60,379 nt of DNA. Origin: Fomitopsis serialis. Taxonomy: Eukaryota > Basidiomycota > Agaricomycetes > Polyporales > Fomitopsidaceae. Positions 10,310-22,661 of the stretch are shown piece by piece. Both the position numbers and the translations under genes were made by a program. Every line of letters begins with the position of its first letter. Within the stretch, counting starts at the first letter, position 1. Under the pieces are notes generated by a model. That model had not been told where the DNA came from and did not search any database. It saw nothing but the letters and a program-made list of their open reading frames with translations. The stretch lies in NCBI RefSeq assembly GCF_022376445.1, contig NW_025955198.1, positions 1-60,379 on the forward strand, given 5' to 3'.

Positions 10310-13300
10310 AGCGAATGCCCCAGGAGTGTAATATGAGTAGATAGTTGATAAAGCGGTAAGAGGCGACAGAGACAATCAACGACCTCAGACGGGTCGTACC
10401 ACAGGGACGCACCGACGAGTCTCTAAAGTATATGCCACGTTTCCGTGGGCGGGCACGGGGATGGTGTCTCAGTACTGGCTTCATCGCTGAAGCCATGCCA
10501 TTTGTTAAAGCACGCCACCGCTGTTGCGATTGATGGGGTCATCAGTCAAGGCCAAACCACAACCTCAACTAGCGCGCTCACCGTGACAAGTGCTAGGATG
10601 AGGTCATGAGGCGGTCGGTATCATCAGCTAACCAGGCGGCCATGGGTTGTAGGGGTGGTTGTACAACGCATGCGACCGCAACCCTCCTCCTGTCCATGAA
10701 CCCGAACGACGTACGCGGCTTCGTGGTCTGTACCCGCTTCCTGCGAGCCTCAAGGTATGTAGACGTCGCATTGTTGCTACGTCAAACCGATCCCAAGTCA
10801 GCGTTTCAGCACCGATCCGAGTCAGAGGTGACTGGTGTGAGCTTACACGAATCCATGGTACAGTTTGCGATCTTCGCCGTAACGCGCTCGAATCCACCAT
10901 GTCTGCACGACGTCATCAGCACACAGTCGGCCGTAGAGTGCGAGCGTCGGGACGCCGCGTCTGCGAAGAGACGAACAAGGTTCCAACGGACCGGGTGACG
11001 AGCGGATCTGTCAAAGAAGGGCACCGCAAATATGAATTTGGTCGAGACGAGCACGAAGCGCGTAGGAGAGCCGCGTCTGCGCTCTCAATTGGATCGTTGT
11101 GCCTTTTATGGGACTGAAATCCACTGCTATCAATCCTCATAACCGCGTAACGGAGCGGACGAGAGCCCACGTCGATCGTCAATGCCCGAGAACCTACGAC
11201 AACGATTCAGCCGACACTGCGCCAGTCCGCCACTCACCAACCCTCAGGCCTCAGTACGCGACGGCGACGTCTGATCCATCACCACCTGCCAAAGCTGATC
11301 GCAGCCATATCCTGTAAGCCTGTCAACCATGCATAGGGCGCCACAACCGCACACGTTGCCGACTCACCGGCTCAGGCTCATCAATCGCGCTCCCCAACCA
11401 CCGGCACTGTTACGCTTGTCCTCCGAAGGGCAGATTGCCCGGGCGGACCGGGCACACGCCCGACGCTCGCGGGAGGCCGCTCGACGCACATTGCCCACGT
11501 TCGGGGGACCATACCATCCGCGGCCTAGTGCGATCAGGCGATTGGCAGGCGGGGTGGAGACGCGGGCACACTGCGCCCGGAGTCGTTCGGGCGGAGGATT
11601 GTCGGGGATGGATGCAGGTGTGGGCGAGGCAGTTTGACGGCGAGAGGTACGTAGGGTCGCTCCTCCGTGTGTGTGGGCTGGGTCCGCCGCGCAGGGGGGG
11701 GGGGGGGGGAGGCGCAGTGGGGATGCACGACGGTCGGTGTGGTAATGCGGCGACTCGGACCGAGTTTTGCGCGTCGACTGACACTTTGTTGAGGAGGCCG
11801 TGGCGACTGTGAAACGACAAGGACAACACCTGAGAATAGAGAGGCAGCAAGTCGGTCGACATGAATACATGGATGATTCGCTCACCAAGAGCGTCTCGAA
11901 ACCAAGTCTTGCGAGCGAGTTTCGAGCCGTACGCACGTACCCAGGCGAATCTGAGTAAATCATCGTTTTTACGCCCGACGAAAAGCAAACCGTACAGCTC
12001 CGTCGCGCGCGTCGTGAGAACGGACTCCCGACTTATGCACCTGCTCACAAATCCGCTTCACGACGTACTCTGCGCCAGCTGAAACACAGGCGGGACGTCC
12101 GGCGACTCGCGACGTCCGGCAGTCCGATATGAACACGTAACAGCTCCAAGCCAGAGCTTGCACTGGCAACGAGCGGACGACGAAGCACAGGGCACCGTCA
12201 CCCTTCCGGGCCAGCCATATCGATGCCATCGATGATCCACGTTTCACCGGTGCCCCGTCCGCTCGTGTGCATGGACCAACGCGCCCACACAAGCCACCGC
12301 CATCTGGGTCCCCGCCCGATCGCGCCTGATCGTGCAATCGTGATCTGCGCTGCGGGGGGCCGCTGATCGACGGTCGATGGCCGGGGACGGATGGCTTGGC
12401 GGCGACCGACGCAGCGACGGGCGGGAGGGGCACTTGCAGACGGGGGAGTCCGTCCTGAGGCAGGTTTCCGGCAGGCCGTAGACGCGTCGAGCGCGACGGC
12501 GACGCGAACACTGAAAGATGTGTGGGGTGCGCGCGGGACGAGTCAGGTGCACCGCGTACGGAGTTGGTACCTGGGGATCACAGTGACGACCGGTCGACTA
12601 GCACTGGCTCAAGCCAAGCAGTGGTGGCGATTGAGTGGTCAGTCGTACTGCACGTACTCTGAGACAACGCCAGAGCGGGGAGCTCCCGACGGCGGAGGAT
12701 CCCAAGAGGCTAAGAGTGTGGATCGTGCGTTAGCGTTGGTGCTGGAGCACGGACGGCGGCGTTCTCGTAATGTGGCGACGCCAGAGCGTATGGAGGTAGT
12801 AGGCGGGGTGGAATCCTGTGCGGGCTAGGCGACGTGGCGGTTGACTCACATATGGGCCGTGCACGACGCAGCTAGATGGCAGCGGGGGTGTTGAAGAGAG
12901 GCTGCGGGGTGCTTGCGCGAAAGTACGGAGCGTTGGCTCCGCGACCAAGTCCGAAGCCATGCGGAGAGCTAGCATGACGACGGTCGCTGCTGCAGCCCGC
13001 TTGTCGGACGCGACGGCCTGCGCTGGATAGGATGTCCGCGGAGCGGAGTGCTGGAAGACGCAGTAGTCTGAACGAGTGCCGGCACGGTTCGGGTAGTAGG
13101 AGACTTAGTGCACAATATATCGCCACTCACCGCGCGATGCCGTCCTCAGGAACCACCGCGGACGGTCTGCAGACCAGGCTATGTGCGCGATCGCGTGGAC
13201 GCTAGACGACCGGTAGTGCACGCCTGACCGGGCGCGGTATCCGCGCAGAGGCACCAGGCGGGAATCACGTACCGCGTCCTTGCGCACTCGCGTGGACAGG

Positions 13301-14538
13301 CTCCGAATCGCGATGAGTGGAGAGACTCGGAGAGAGCGCGGCTGCCAAAATGCGAGAGGACCCTGCATGTTCCTCCACAAACTCTCCCGTTGAAATGCAC
13401 GGTCGTGGAGACCCGAGCACTCATCATACCCACTGACACCGAGCGCGGGCCCGCGTCTGGCTGGGCGCCTGGTTGTCGCGAAGGCTTCGACGGCGGTTCG
13501 CGCGCCAACGGAAGTGAGGTGAGGAGGCCGCGAGCATGCCAGCGCGCCCGTGACCGGCTTCGGAGGCGTCGGTGGCTGCTATCGATCGCGCTAGGCGTCC
13601 CAGGTACGCGGAGGCAAACCGCAGGCCTCCGCGCATCGCGCGAGTGCAACCCAGCGACGCAGGGGGTGGGGGTAATGCGGCTTACGCGACGCGGGGCGGC
13701 GGGGCAGTCGGAGGAAGTGAAGACGATCGGTGTGGCCGAAGGTTTGATGCAGGCACTGGGCGGGGTGCTGGGAGGGAGGATCTCCATACACGGCTAGACC
13801 CTGGGGCTGGGCAGGGCGCGCGCACTAGCGGGTGGGGTTCCGTTATAATGGGCGGTACGGTGGCCGCGGGACGACTGGCAGGACGTGTCAAGCGCAGTGT
13901 CCTGCGTATGGGCTGGCCATTCGGCGTGACTCGTGCGTGCGCTACGGGGCACGGCGCTGGCACGGTACGCCGGGCGTCGGGGCCGCCGCAGAGGGCGACG
14001 CGGGCAGTCGCGACGCGGCAGGCGGGCAACGGCGGCGGCGGGGAGTAGGCGTGTCATGGGAGGCAGAAACGGAAATGGCAAGGCCGACTGGGGCGGGGGA
14101 AGCGAGCAGCGTCAGGGATCGGCCGCGGATCTGGAATGCACAAGACATCGATCGGTCGGCTGGTGGCTGGCGGCCGTGCGGGGAGACATAACAAGGCCGG
14201 CCACGCCGGCCACCCGCTGCGCTCCCTGCCTCTGCCCATCAGCCTCTTCGCTCGCGTCCACTCTCCACACACAGCGTACGTGCGACGACAGCGGGCAGAC
14301 AGAGAGCATGATCGCCCGGGACACGAGCACGGTGCAGGTGAGTCTCCGTGACGCCCCCGAAGCCCCGCCGCTCACGGCTCTGCTCTCACGGATGCTTCCT
14401 TGCCACATCCAGCCATGCTCTGACACCGACCCGCCTCTCGCGCGCGGCCCAGGCACCCCTTCCCCGTCCACGTCCCCCGCACGCCCTCCTCGCCCTCCCC
14501 CGTCCGCGTCCCCGCTCGCAGTGAACCCGCTCGCGCGC
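10310..14538. other. Gene-poor, increasingly GC-rich stretch
   Basis: No gene was recognised. From about 11.3 kb the GC content rises and long open frames appear on all six frames; that is expected from base composition, and their products are Arg/Pro/Ala-rich without domains. A run of 16 G lies at 11694-11709. The part next to 14538 presumably holds the promoter of the F-box gene. Confidence 0.45.
11694..11709 (+). repeat. G16 homopolymer
   Basis: Sixteen consecutive G residues. Such runs can form G-quadruplexes and are prone to length errors in sequencing, so the true length is uncertain. Confidence 0.9.
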
Positions 14539-16363
14539 ATGGCGTCCATCTACTCCCTCCCTGTCGAGCTCCTCGCCCGCATCTTCGTCCTCGGCGCCGC
14601 CGACCCCATCCAGGACGTGGCCTCCCCCGCCGCCCCCATCCCCCGCGACCCGCCCTTCGAGGTCCTCGCGTCCCACGTCTGCGCCCACTGGCGCGACGTC
14701 GCCCTCCGCACGCCCCACCTCTGGACCTCCATCGCCCTCACCCAGGTCAGCCACGTCCCCGCGCCGTGCCTACGTCGCCCGCTCCGCCCGCCTCCCCTTC
14801 CACATCCTCTTCGACACGTCTGCCGAGGCCGACTACGTCCCCAGCCACTCCATCTTCCGCGACGAGTTCCTCCCCGCCTTCGAGCCCCTCAAGCCCCACA
14901 TCGCCCGCTGGGCGTCCCTCATCCTCCGCGTCCGCGACATCCACTGCAAGCGCCACGCCCGCACCGTCCTCTCCACCGTCGGCCCCGCGCCCCAGCTCCG
15001 CGCCCTCGAGCTCTGGCACATCGAGGACTGGGGCAACGTCGAGCGCCTCTGGGGCCACGTCGGCCCGCCCCCCGTCGTCGTCTTCAACGGCGCCCTCCCC
15101 GCCCTCACCCGCCTCTCCCTCATCGGCGTCAACATCCAGTGGTCCGAGGCCGCGTCCCCCTTCCTCCGCGCCCTCACCGAGCTCGAGCTCGGCGTCCACT
15201 CCGACGACGTCCGCATCCCCTTCGACCGCTGGCTCGACGTCCTCGCCCGCTCCCCCGCCCTCGAGCGCCTCAGCCTCCACTACTCCGGCCCCCGCCTCGC
15301 CGCCGCACCCTGGCGCCTCCCCGACGGCCCCGTCCACCTCCCCCGCCTCCGCGACCTCAAGCTCGCAGACCTCGACGTCAGCTACGCCTGCGCCCTCCTC
15401 CGCACCTTCGTCGCCCCCGCCGTCCGCAGGCTCCACCTCGAGCTCGGCTTCATGGACAGCCCGCAGGACTACACGCCCCTCGTCGACATGCTCGTCGCCG
15501 CGCCCGACCCCGCCGCGTGCCCCGCCGTGCTCGACCCCACCACGCTCCACGCGCCGCCCGCCGCGGGGAAGGCGGAGGAGACGGCGCGCGCGATGTTCCC
15601 GCAGCTCGAGGACCTCACCGTCGCGTCGCTCGCGACGTGCACGCTCGCGAGCTGGCACGCGCTCCTGCGCGCCGCGCCGCGCGTCCGCGCGCTCGCGCTC
15701 CACTGCGGCGCGATGGGCGCGGGCACGTTCGACGTCCTCGCGGGCGCGGCGGCCCCGCCGTTCCCCGCCGTCACGCTCTACGACGCCGCGCGCGTGTACA
15801 GGGGCACCCTGCCGTACGACGGGCCGCGCGTCGCGCCGGCGCGCGGGAATCCGAGGAGCGTGAACGGGAACGGGAACGGGAATGGGGCGGCGGGGGCGCT
15901 GGACCCGGAGCTCCTGCCGGAGATGGGGACGCTGAGGGTGGCGGGCGTGGCGGGGGCGGCGCTGCATGCGTATTACCTCGCGCGGCGGCGGACGGGGCGG
16001 CCGCTCCGGCGGATATACGTGAGGGAGCGGGACCGCGACCGGGATATGGAGAGGATGAAGGTGGAGGTGGAGGCGGAGGGGCGGGCGTGGGCGGAGAGGG
16101 GGGATGGGGAGGGGGGTGGGGAGGAGGGGGAGGCCGAGGAGCCGTGTAGGATGGAGTGGTATAGGGATGAGGAGGAGGACGAGTATGAGCAGGAGGAGGT
16201 TGGGGAGGTTGAGGAGGAGGAGGAGGATGTGGGTGAGGCGGAGGAGGGTGGGAGTGTGGACGCAGACTTCCCGGGGAGCGGATCGGACGACGCGAGCAGC
16301 GAGGACCAGGAGGGCCACCCCCACCACCACCAAAATCACCACGGGGCGGAAGCCGCGAGTTAG
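14539..16363 (+). CDS. F-box protein with leucine-rich tail (about 607 aa, one apparent frameshift)
   Basis: The frame opens with MASIYSLPVELLARIFVLG, a classic F-box start, followed by SHVCAHWRDVALRTPHLW, the pattern of Agaricomycete F-box proteins that act as substrate adaptors of SCF ubiquitin ligases. The frame then shifts by one base near the C run at 14757-14760: removing one C gives SHVPRRAYVARSARLPFHIL and an uninterrupted reading to the stop at 16361-16363. The middle (about residues 75-400) has leucine-rich repeat-like units such as LRALELWHIEDW and ALTRLSLIGVNIQWS. The C-terminal 130 residues are low-complexity: acidic runs (EEEEEDVGEAEE), Gly/Asn repeats and a His-rich end. Codon third positions are almost all C or G up to about 15.8 kb. 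An earlier in-frame ATG at 14309 is possible. The frameshift may be a sequencing error or a recent mutation. Confidence 0.8.
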
Positions 16364-18518
16364 CACGCGCGCGACGCGTGCTCGGTGTCTTTCGTTCGGG
16401 TCTCGGGTTCGTCGGTGTTCGTGCTGTACCACCACCACACGACACCACCATTCATTTCAGTGCGTCTACATCTCCCGGTTGCGGTTTCCTGGGTTTGGTT
16501 CAAGAGTCATCTCGTCCTGAACGTTCTCATTTGCTCGATCGCTCTCCCCCTCATGATCACAAACATCTCATCCCGGCCATCCTCCATGTGAACTACTCCC
16601 CGCATCGTACAATGTCCGACTCTGCTGCACACCCGCGTCCGCCGTCTGTCACACTGTATACCGCACCATCCCATCACGTCTCGTCTCTCTCACTCCGTGT
16701 CGCGCTTCTTGCTTCTTGCATGTATGAGAACCAGTGTACTACTGTAGCACTCAATGCCGTCATATAGCATTATCGTCTCGTCGATTGACGGGTCTCCGTG
16801 GGACGTGTGCAGCCCGACGCTGGTGCGTTGAGAAGCTGTGGTAACGTTCGACGTCTGGGGCCGCGGAAGGAGACAGGTTCCTGTCCGGTAGTGGCCACAC
16901 CGCTGATGAGCTCCGTCCTGCATTCCTCGGTTCAGCGTGTAGTGCATCGTTGATCTGTACGGCACGAACCTTTGCATCTTTGCTGGCGCTGCGCCTTCGA
17001 GTGTGGCCCGAGGTCGATCTTCATGCAGAATGTGTGAATGCTCGACTTCGCTTGTATCATCGCAAACCCCTTCTTTTCCTGTGCCTAACGAGTCAGTATT
17101 CCCGGACTCTTCAGGTAGTAGGAGCCTAGCGAGAGCTGTAACAAGACGAGTTTACGCCTTGTACGAAAGGGTTCAGTCCTCACGCGGTTTGCTTAGGTAA
17201 GGGGCTCGACGGGTGATCAGGCCGACGAGGAGGGCGAGAGAAGGGAGAAAGGGGAGAAAGGAGTTGGATTGTACTATCTACGGGTACAGGTGTACAGTAG
17301 ATGGTACAAGAGAGAGGCAAGAGGCGAGACGAGAGGGGGTAGACGTTTGACCAGCAAAGCGTGTCGTCTGCGAGTGTTTCGGCCCTTCCTATATACTCGC
17401 AGCGATCCTCGCATTGGTAAGCTACTCTGTATCTTCACGAGTACTCTCGAATATTCCATAGCCTTCGATAACATACCATAGAGGTCGTGAACATACTAAA
17501 TGATTCAATATCGTTCTATCGAGGACTAGTAACAACTAGTCACTCCTTACAAGAGCATTGCTGCAAGTGTTTACCAGTGATACAAGAGCTAGATAGGAGA
17601 ATCGCTGACCGCGGCGGGATCCGGGGTAAGTGCAAGAAAGTGGACCAGCTTTCCGGCCACCGTCAACGCGTCATCTGCATAGGCCACGGAGATCGGTGGC
17701 AGACACACTGAACTTGGGGGAACACGAGCAGCGCCAGACGCTCTTTGTCCCGACTATCGCAGCGACGCGAACTTCAGGAAAGCGTCTGCGAAGATACGAC
17801 TCCCCGCTTCCATCTTGCCAGTGGTCACATTAGCTACCAAAGACAGACGATGAGAGCATGGAAAGACGCACGGTAGTCGAAACGCGGGTCCCGGTTTCAT
17901 ACAGATGATCAAAACCTACGGCGGTTGGCACTGGGTTTGTCGGTCAAGTGGAGGGTCCGGACGGCCCGATCGTTCTCATACCACGACTCTGATTTGATTC
18001 GGAAGCCTGTTGACTAGGGATGCAAGGCGTCGAGCGACCCCATCGTCGCAGGAGGACAGCTTGCGCTTTGTGTCGAGAGGAGGCTAGTTGCACGGACGCC
18101 GGCATCAGCGGTTGGCAATGCACGCAGTTTGACTACACGACGTACACTGGCAGTTGATCGATAGTTAGTCTTCCCACAGTGTGGATGTCAACGATACCCT
18201 CCACCTTCGTGTCTCGGAATATTCTTGTTCTAATATGCGATGCCGCCACAGTGCCCTTGAAGACACTACTCTAGATAGGGCGCGGGTGAGTAACTATGAG
18301 GAGGCATTGCAGGTGCGTTGCAGGTGCGACTGAAGATTCAAAGTAGTCTCCCGTGGGAAGACCAGACAGTTCCTTCAGCCTCCGCTGGCTCCGGATATCC
18401 TTGTCTAACATCCAAAGTGAGGAAGGCGGCGTGCGCGGACGTTGAGCTGCTTACGCAACGCGCTGACATCGTTACTAATACTCAGTGTTCTGTAGCCTGT
18501 CTGTGAACTCATATACCA
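16364..18518. other. Intergenic, no gene recognised
   Basis: Includes the 3' region of the F-box gene. Several short open frames lack domains, intron support or paralogues in the window. A purine-rich patch lies at about 17225-17345. Confidence 0.45.
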
Positions 18519-18794
18519 CCGGGAACAATACTTCTGAATTGGCTGTCGAACATGCAATGAACAACGCTCCTGGTTGGAGAACCGTTTCGGAGCATGTTTG
18601 AAGTCCGAGGGTGTGCCGAAGATACGAAGGATATTCGACGAACATCGCCACAATTACCAAAAAAGGAAATTCGTCGACCGAAAATACAACATCTTCGTCA
18701 ATCTTTTGTATCCCAAATGTGCTCCGAAACGGTTCTCCACAAGGAGCGGTTTCCATTGCATGTTCGACAGTCGACTCGGAAGTGCTGTTCCCGG
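18519..18794. repeat. Inverted duplication of a coding-like fragment
   Basis: The left arm 18519-18594 and right arm 18720-18794 are inverted copies, roughly 80-85% alike by eye, with fully identical blocks such as TGGAGAACCGTTTCGGAGCA. Weaker similarity continues into the 125-base centre (shared CGAAGAT and TCGACGAA). Translated in the matching frames, both arms give related peptides: GN-x-TSE-x-x-VEHAM-x-x-AP, then GEPFRS-x-F. This looks like two inverted copies of the same lost exon rather than transposon ends, because no target duplication or transposase is seen. Confidence 0.7.
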
Positions 18795-19190
18795 TGTACG
18801 TTAATACGATGCGTTGTCTCTGAGAAGTTTGAATTGTACGCGTAACACATTGATTTCGAGTCCGAGTCATCTCCACCACCATTTGTAGACTCGGATGAGG
18901 CCTCACTGCACTACACCGTACTCAAGTATATGATATGTACCAGCACCAGTGGCAACTTGAAGCGTACATTGATGATTACTACCTCTCACGGGGAACGAAC
19001 GTCTTCGGAGGCACAAAAAACGAATGGCTCGAATAAAAACTGCATCAAGGAGATTGATATTGAATGTGAGCTCAAACAGAGAATTGGAATATGACTCACC
19101 TCAACGGGCTGCACTACACTGCTGCTCGCTCCTCCTCTGACAACTATTTCACGACGACTCGCGTCGTCCACTGGGACTTGTCCTTAGCCT
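18795..19190. other. Short intergenic stretch
   Basis: Lies between the inverted duplication and the 3' end of the zinc-finger gene at 19191-20082. No gene recognised. Confidence 0.4.
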
Positions 19191-20082
19191 CTAGCACGTG
19201 CTCCTAACAACAAAATGAGATGAGTAACGCGTATCGACTTGGAGTTGGGAGATATCGCTGGTTTGAAACGCATTTAGCTCACCTCTGTGATTTCCCTCCC
19301 CAATCCGCTGAGGGCGTGCTGCTTCGCGAGCGTCGGGCGGTGCTGACTTGCACACCTGCCAGATGTGGCGGCGAACAGCGTCGATCCGCGAAAAAGGTCT
19401 CCGACAGTAGGGACAAGCCTCCTTGGAGCTTTTTAGATGCGCCGTCGAGATGTGTTTGTACAGTCCGTTCGGTGCAATCTTCTTCTTGCATTCTGTCGAG
19501 TAACCGAAGTGATCATGTTTTGCCCATGGACAAGCAATTTTGCCATGATCGTGGTTTAGGGCCGCAAGTTTCTCGGCTAGAGTGCTATGTTTCGCCATCA
19601 TGTGCTCTTGGACTTCCCTCGGTGTTCCTTGATCGAACTTGTGGCTACAGCGAGATGCCTCGCCAAGTCCGCATTGAAGACTCTCCTTGCGGACGAAGTC
19701 ACTGTCGTCTATACCGACAGCTCTGATGGAATAGGGAAGAGTGAGTAACATGATCCGACAACCACTGAACTATCTTACCCTCCATCGAATCCCGACGTTG
19801 ATTCGCTGTCGCCTCCAGTGTAACCTGGAGTAAATATACTACGGCAGCGTCAGATACTCGAGCTTCGCTCACTAACTGCTGAAGCTACTTGAACACTCAC
19901 TATACTTTCGTCTCACACTCAGGCTGCAGATCGCGAGACTTAGCACATGTCATGTCCGAATCGACGACATCGGTTCCGGAGCTGATGATAGGCACGTCAC
20001 GACGACGAATTGACCTCGAACTAAGCCGACTCTGAATCAGCGAAGCTGTCAAAGTGAAATGCAAAGGATAATCTCGCACCAT
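19191..20082 (-). CDS. C2H2/C2HC zinc-finger protein, array copy 3 (247 aa)
   Basis: Minus-strand exons 20082-19917, 19824-19779 and 19722-19191 join in phase with GT-AG introns. The N-terminal part is Ser/Arg-rich and lacks known domains. The conserved domain has finger 1 (C-x7-C-x14-H-x4-H, starting CGLGEASRC), finger 2 with an enlarged first loop (C-x13-C-x11-H-x4-H) and finger 3 (C-x2-C-x12-H-x4-C, starting CPYC), joined by the family linker HLKSSKEACPYC. The enlarged loop of finger 2 is unusual within the array. A C-terminal extension of about 45 residues follows finger 3, and GAGGTGAGC inside it could act as a donor for a further splice. Likely a nuclear nucleic-acid-binding protein. 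The ATG at 20082 is the first in frame, but the true start could be further upstream. Confidence 0.75.
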
Positions 20083-20596
20083 TCACTAGTAGCATCTATG
20101 TGCAAACTATACTTTCCGCCCTCGCGCAGCCCGATAACTTGAACTAAGTAGATGTGGTCGGACGCGAGGCGAAGGCATTGGGCAAGAGGCAAGGAGCGCG
20201 ATAAGCCCGGTCGTCGATGACGTGGCCGCCCCTGTGCATTGTATCTTGATCGGCCTTGGCCAGATTTGGGTGAGTCCGATCGACGATCAACTCAGCGCCG
20301 CGGTACCATATCTGGTTTGCATCTGGTACACATGCTTACACTCTGCGCCGCAGGGGTGCGGTACGCCTCCCGTTGATACTGGCTATGGATCAATGAATCA
20401 AAGTGGTATGTCTCGTACCGTGTAGCTTGTTAGGTGAGCGATAGAGCACAGTCAGGCCGACTCGCCCTCGTTCACTGTGACAGGTCACCCCGATCTCCGA
20501 ATACCACTAGCATTACAGAACTCAGCGGCGCATCGTCGCGACAAGAACCGTCTCTCGCAACTACGAGAGCCTCCGCATCGATCTGGCCCGGCAATA

Positions 20597-21419
20597 CTAC
20601 ACTGACAGCCCCAAATTCATCCTTCGCTTTCCCGGCTCCGCATCATGCAGACTCGTCTTTGTCAATGCAAACCCCGCCTTATTCTTCCTCTGCTTTTCCA
20701 CCAGGTCAACGTATGCTACCCTTAAGCCGGTCATCTTCTTTGCTAGTCTCTCCCTGCTGTACGCATCCTCAACATCCCCAAGCAATCCATCAAGGGATAT
20801 GGCCTCGAAGAACTCGTTCTTGCGGTTATACAGCGCGTGCCGCTCGCGTGTTTCGTTCGGCTCGCCTTCCACTGGCGTCTTGAAGACAGACTGGATGACT
20901 TTCATGGCGTATGGGTCGTCAAAGTTATCGCGCGACTCTTCATGAGTGAAGAAATAGTAGAAGTTGTCGAATCCAGACCAGGTTATCGCGCTGCACAGAG
21001 GACGAGCATCGTCACGGTAAGGTGAGTGAACATCATCATGCGAAACATCACTCAAAAAACGTACCTCAGGCAGAGAGAGCACGGCTCGTGGGTTGTGAGG
21101 AAGAAGCAGTCCTTCGGGGAAGGGCGCTCGGTCGGCGGCAAGTCGTAGAAACGCTTGATACAGTACGTCTCTCCGTGCCATAGCTTCCCCATGATCTCAT
21201 CAGTCCCCCGTTTTAGAATACAGGCAGCATCAGACGAAGGCTCACTGGACACTCGACATCGATGTTGCACTCCGCAATAACGAGCGATAGATCACTCTTC
21301 CTGAGAATCGCAGCACCGAACACCTTGCCCCTTCCGTCCGCGATGCGCCTAGCCGTGAGAGGGACTATGTCATCCGATATGCAGGTGAGGAGTCTTTCTA
21401 GAAGTTGCGCAGCTTGCAT
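20597..21419 (-). CDS. Zinc-dependent deaminase-like protein, copy 2 (228 aa)
   Basis: Minus-strand exons 21419-21246, 21183-21065 and 20990-20597. It is a paralogue of the gene at 5081-5832: the same intron positions and a middle exon of exactly the same length (119 bases). The active-site motifs are present: H-G-E (residues 61-63) and P-C-S-L-C (92-96), then SAITWSGFDNFYYFF. The N-terminal strand KVFGAAILRKSDL matches copy 1 almost exactly, while the C-terminal third is longer and differs. Substrate unknown; the fold is that of cytidine/dCMP-type deaminases. Both copies appear intact, so the pair may have divided or shifted their substrates. Confidence 0.88.
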
Positions 21420-22661
21420 CGTTTGATTGACAGTTCGCCTTGCGGGCCCTAGGTCTGGTGAGCGACAAGGTGGATGGTGACATGAGCCGAAGTGTACGTG
21501 TGAACGGTCGAGGTGGGAGTAACAGTCTAGCTGACTAAGCGCCAGAGAACCTCGGACGAAGGCGATGTAGGCAATACATAATGCCTCGTCCCGCGGACTC
21601 GGACTCTCATAATACCCAGGTCAGTGACAATAGTTTGCAATGCCAATCATCCTATTGGTGGCAGCCAGGATCTCGTGTCGATTGATGCTTATAAGGTAGG
21701 TGCTGCTGGCGCCGTCAGATATGGTGATCAGGAGCCAAGACGTCTTCGTCTTCAAGTTCCCCGTAGCACACGTCCGACAGCAATGGAGCGCCGAACCATC
21801 TGAGCCTGTTATGTCAGTATACCGCTGCGCACATAGTGCCCTAGGCTCGAAAATCGCCCGCAATGTGCGCTCAACACTGGGCCCTGGGCCAGCAATTGTC
21901 AATGCCATTGACAGGGCCACTGAATGGGACCATCCGGTGGGATTTAACATGCATCATGTCCTACACCGTCTATGGGCACTGACGAGGCGCTAGAGCTTTC
22001 TGACATTCGACTCGGAAGATCTTAGGCGTCAGGTACATTAGGATTCCACATTCCCGTTCTGCGCTGAGGCTGACGTCGCCAAGGGCCGATTCCTCGACTC
22101 CGGGTCTTCTGCGAGTGGCTTTCCACTGCACTAAGTACTCAGCTAGGTCTCGAGAACCAACTTCAGATGATTCTCAACCACGACCGGGCGAAACATACCG
22201 GTCTCGAGATGATCTGCACCAACACCCGCTCTCGTCGGCAGTCATTCCTTTGTTGCTGTTGCGACTATTTTCATCGTGATCTCTCCCGTTTAGGCACGTG
22301 TAGTTCCTCTGCAGACTATCTCAACCCGACTACGTGAAGCATAGGCTGGTGTCTCTGCCAAATCAACCTAGGAACTGTCGATGCAATGGCCAAGTTTCGC
22401 TCAGGAACACCTGACATGTATACAGTACTTCTCACCACGCGCTGCGTGCCTGGGACTGTCGGACGGAGCTCACTTCATCGGATCCCACGATCATACATCT
22501 TGTCAGAAGCACCCGTGCCGCGGGATAGGTGGCTCGTTTTACACGTACAGTATACATATCAAGCGTGCTAGCGTGATGACCGAAGACTCGCTGCAGAACC
22601 TGAGGTGGAAACCCACCTTTTCGCGGAGCCGGTGGACAGCGAGCTTCACGAACTGATATAA
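21420..22661. other. Intergenic, no gene recognised
   Basis: Frames of about 90-110 codons overlap on opposite strands at 21621-21993. One reading (plus strand, containing SQDVFVFKFPVAHVRQQW) is protein-like, but I can attach no domain, start or introns to it. Otherwise nothing seen. Confidence 0.4.

Noticed and set aside
11364..13787. Several long frames on both strands in the GC-rich stretch
   Set aside because: High GC removes stop codons in all frames. The products lack domains, introns and start context.
14746..14828. An intron to explain the F-box frame change
   Set aside because: The only available AG would delete conserved residues (RRAYVARSARLPF), and there is no branch site; a one-base change explains it better.
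13933..16149. A 738-codon Pro/Arg-rich frame over the F-box gene
   Set aside because: It is the wrong frame over most of its length; the low-complexity Arg/Pro product follows from the C-rich codon ends of the real gene. Only its F-box part (from 14539 to about 14757) is accepted.
14747..16438. A 563-codon frame on the minus strand
   Set aside because: It is the mirror of the F-box gene, and its composition (Glu/Val/Gly and Leu/Pro runs) follows from base bias; no domain.
18519..18794. Terminal inverted repeats of a DNA transposon
   Set aside because: The arms encode a peptide, the centre is only 125 bases, and no target-site duplication or transposase is present.
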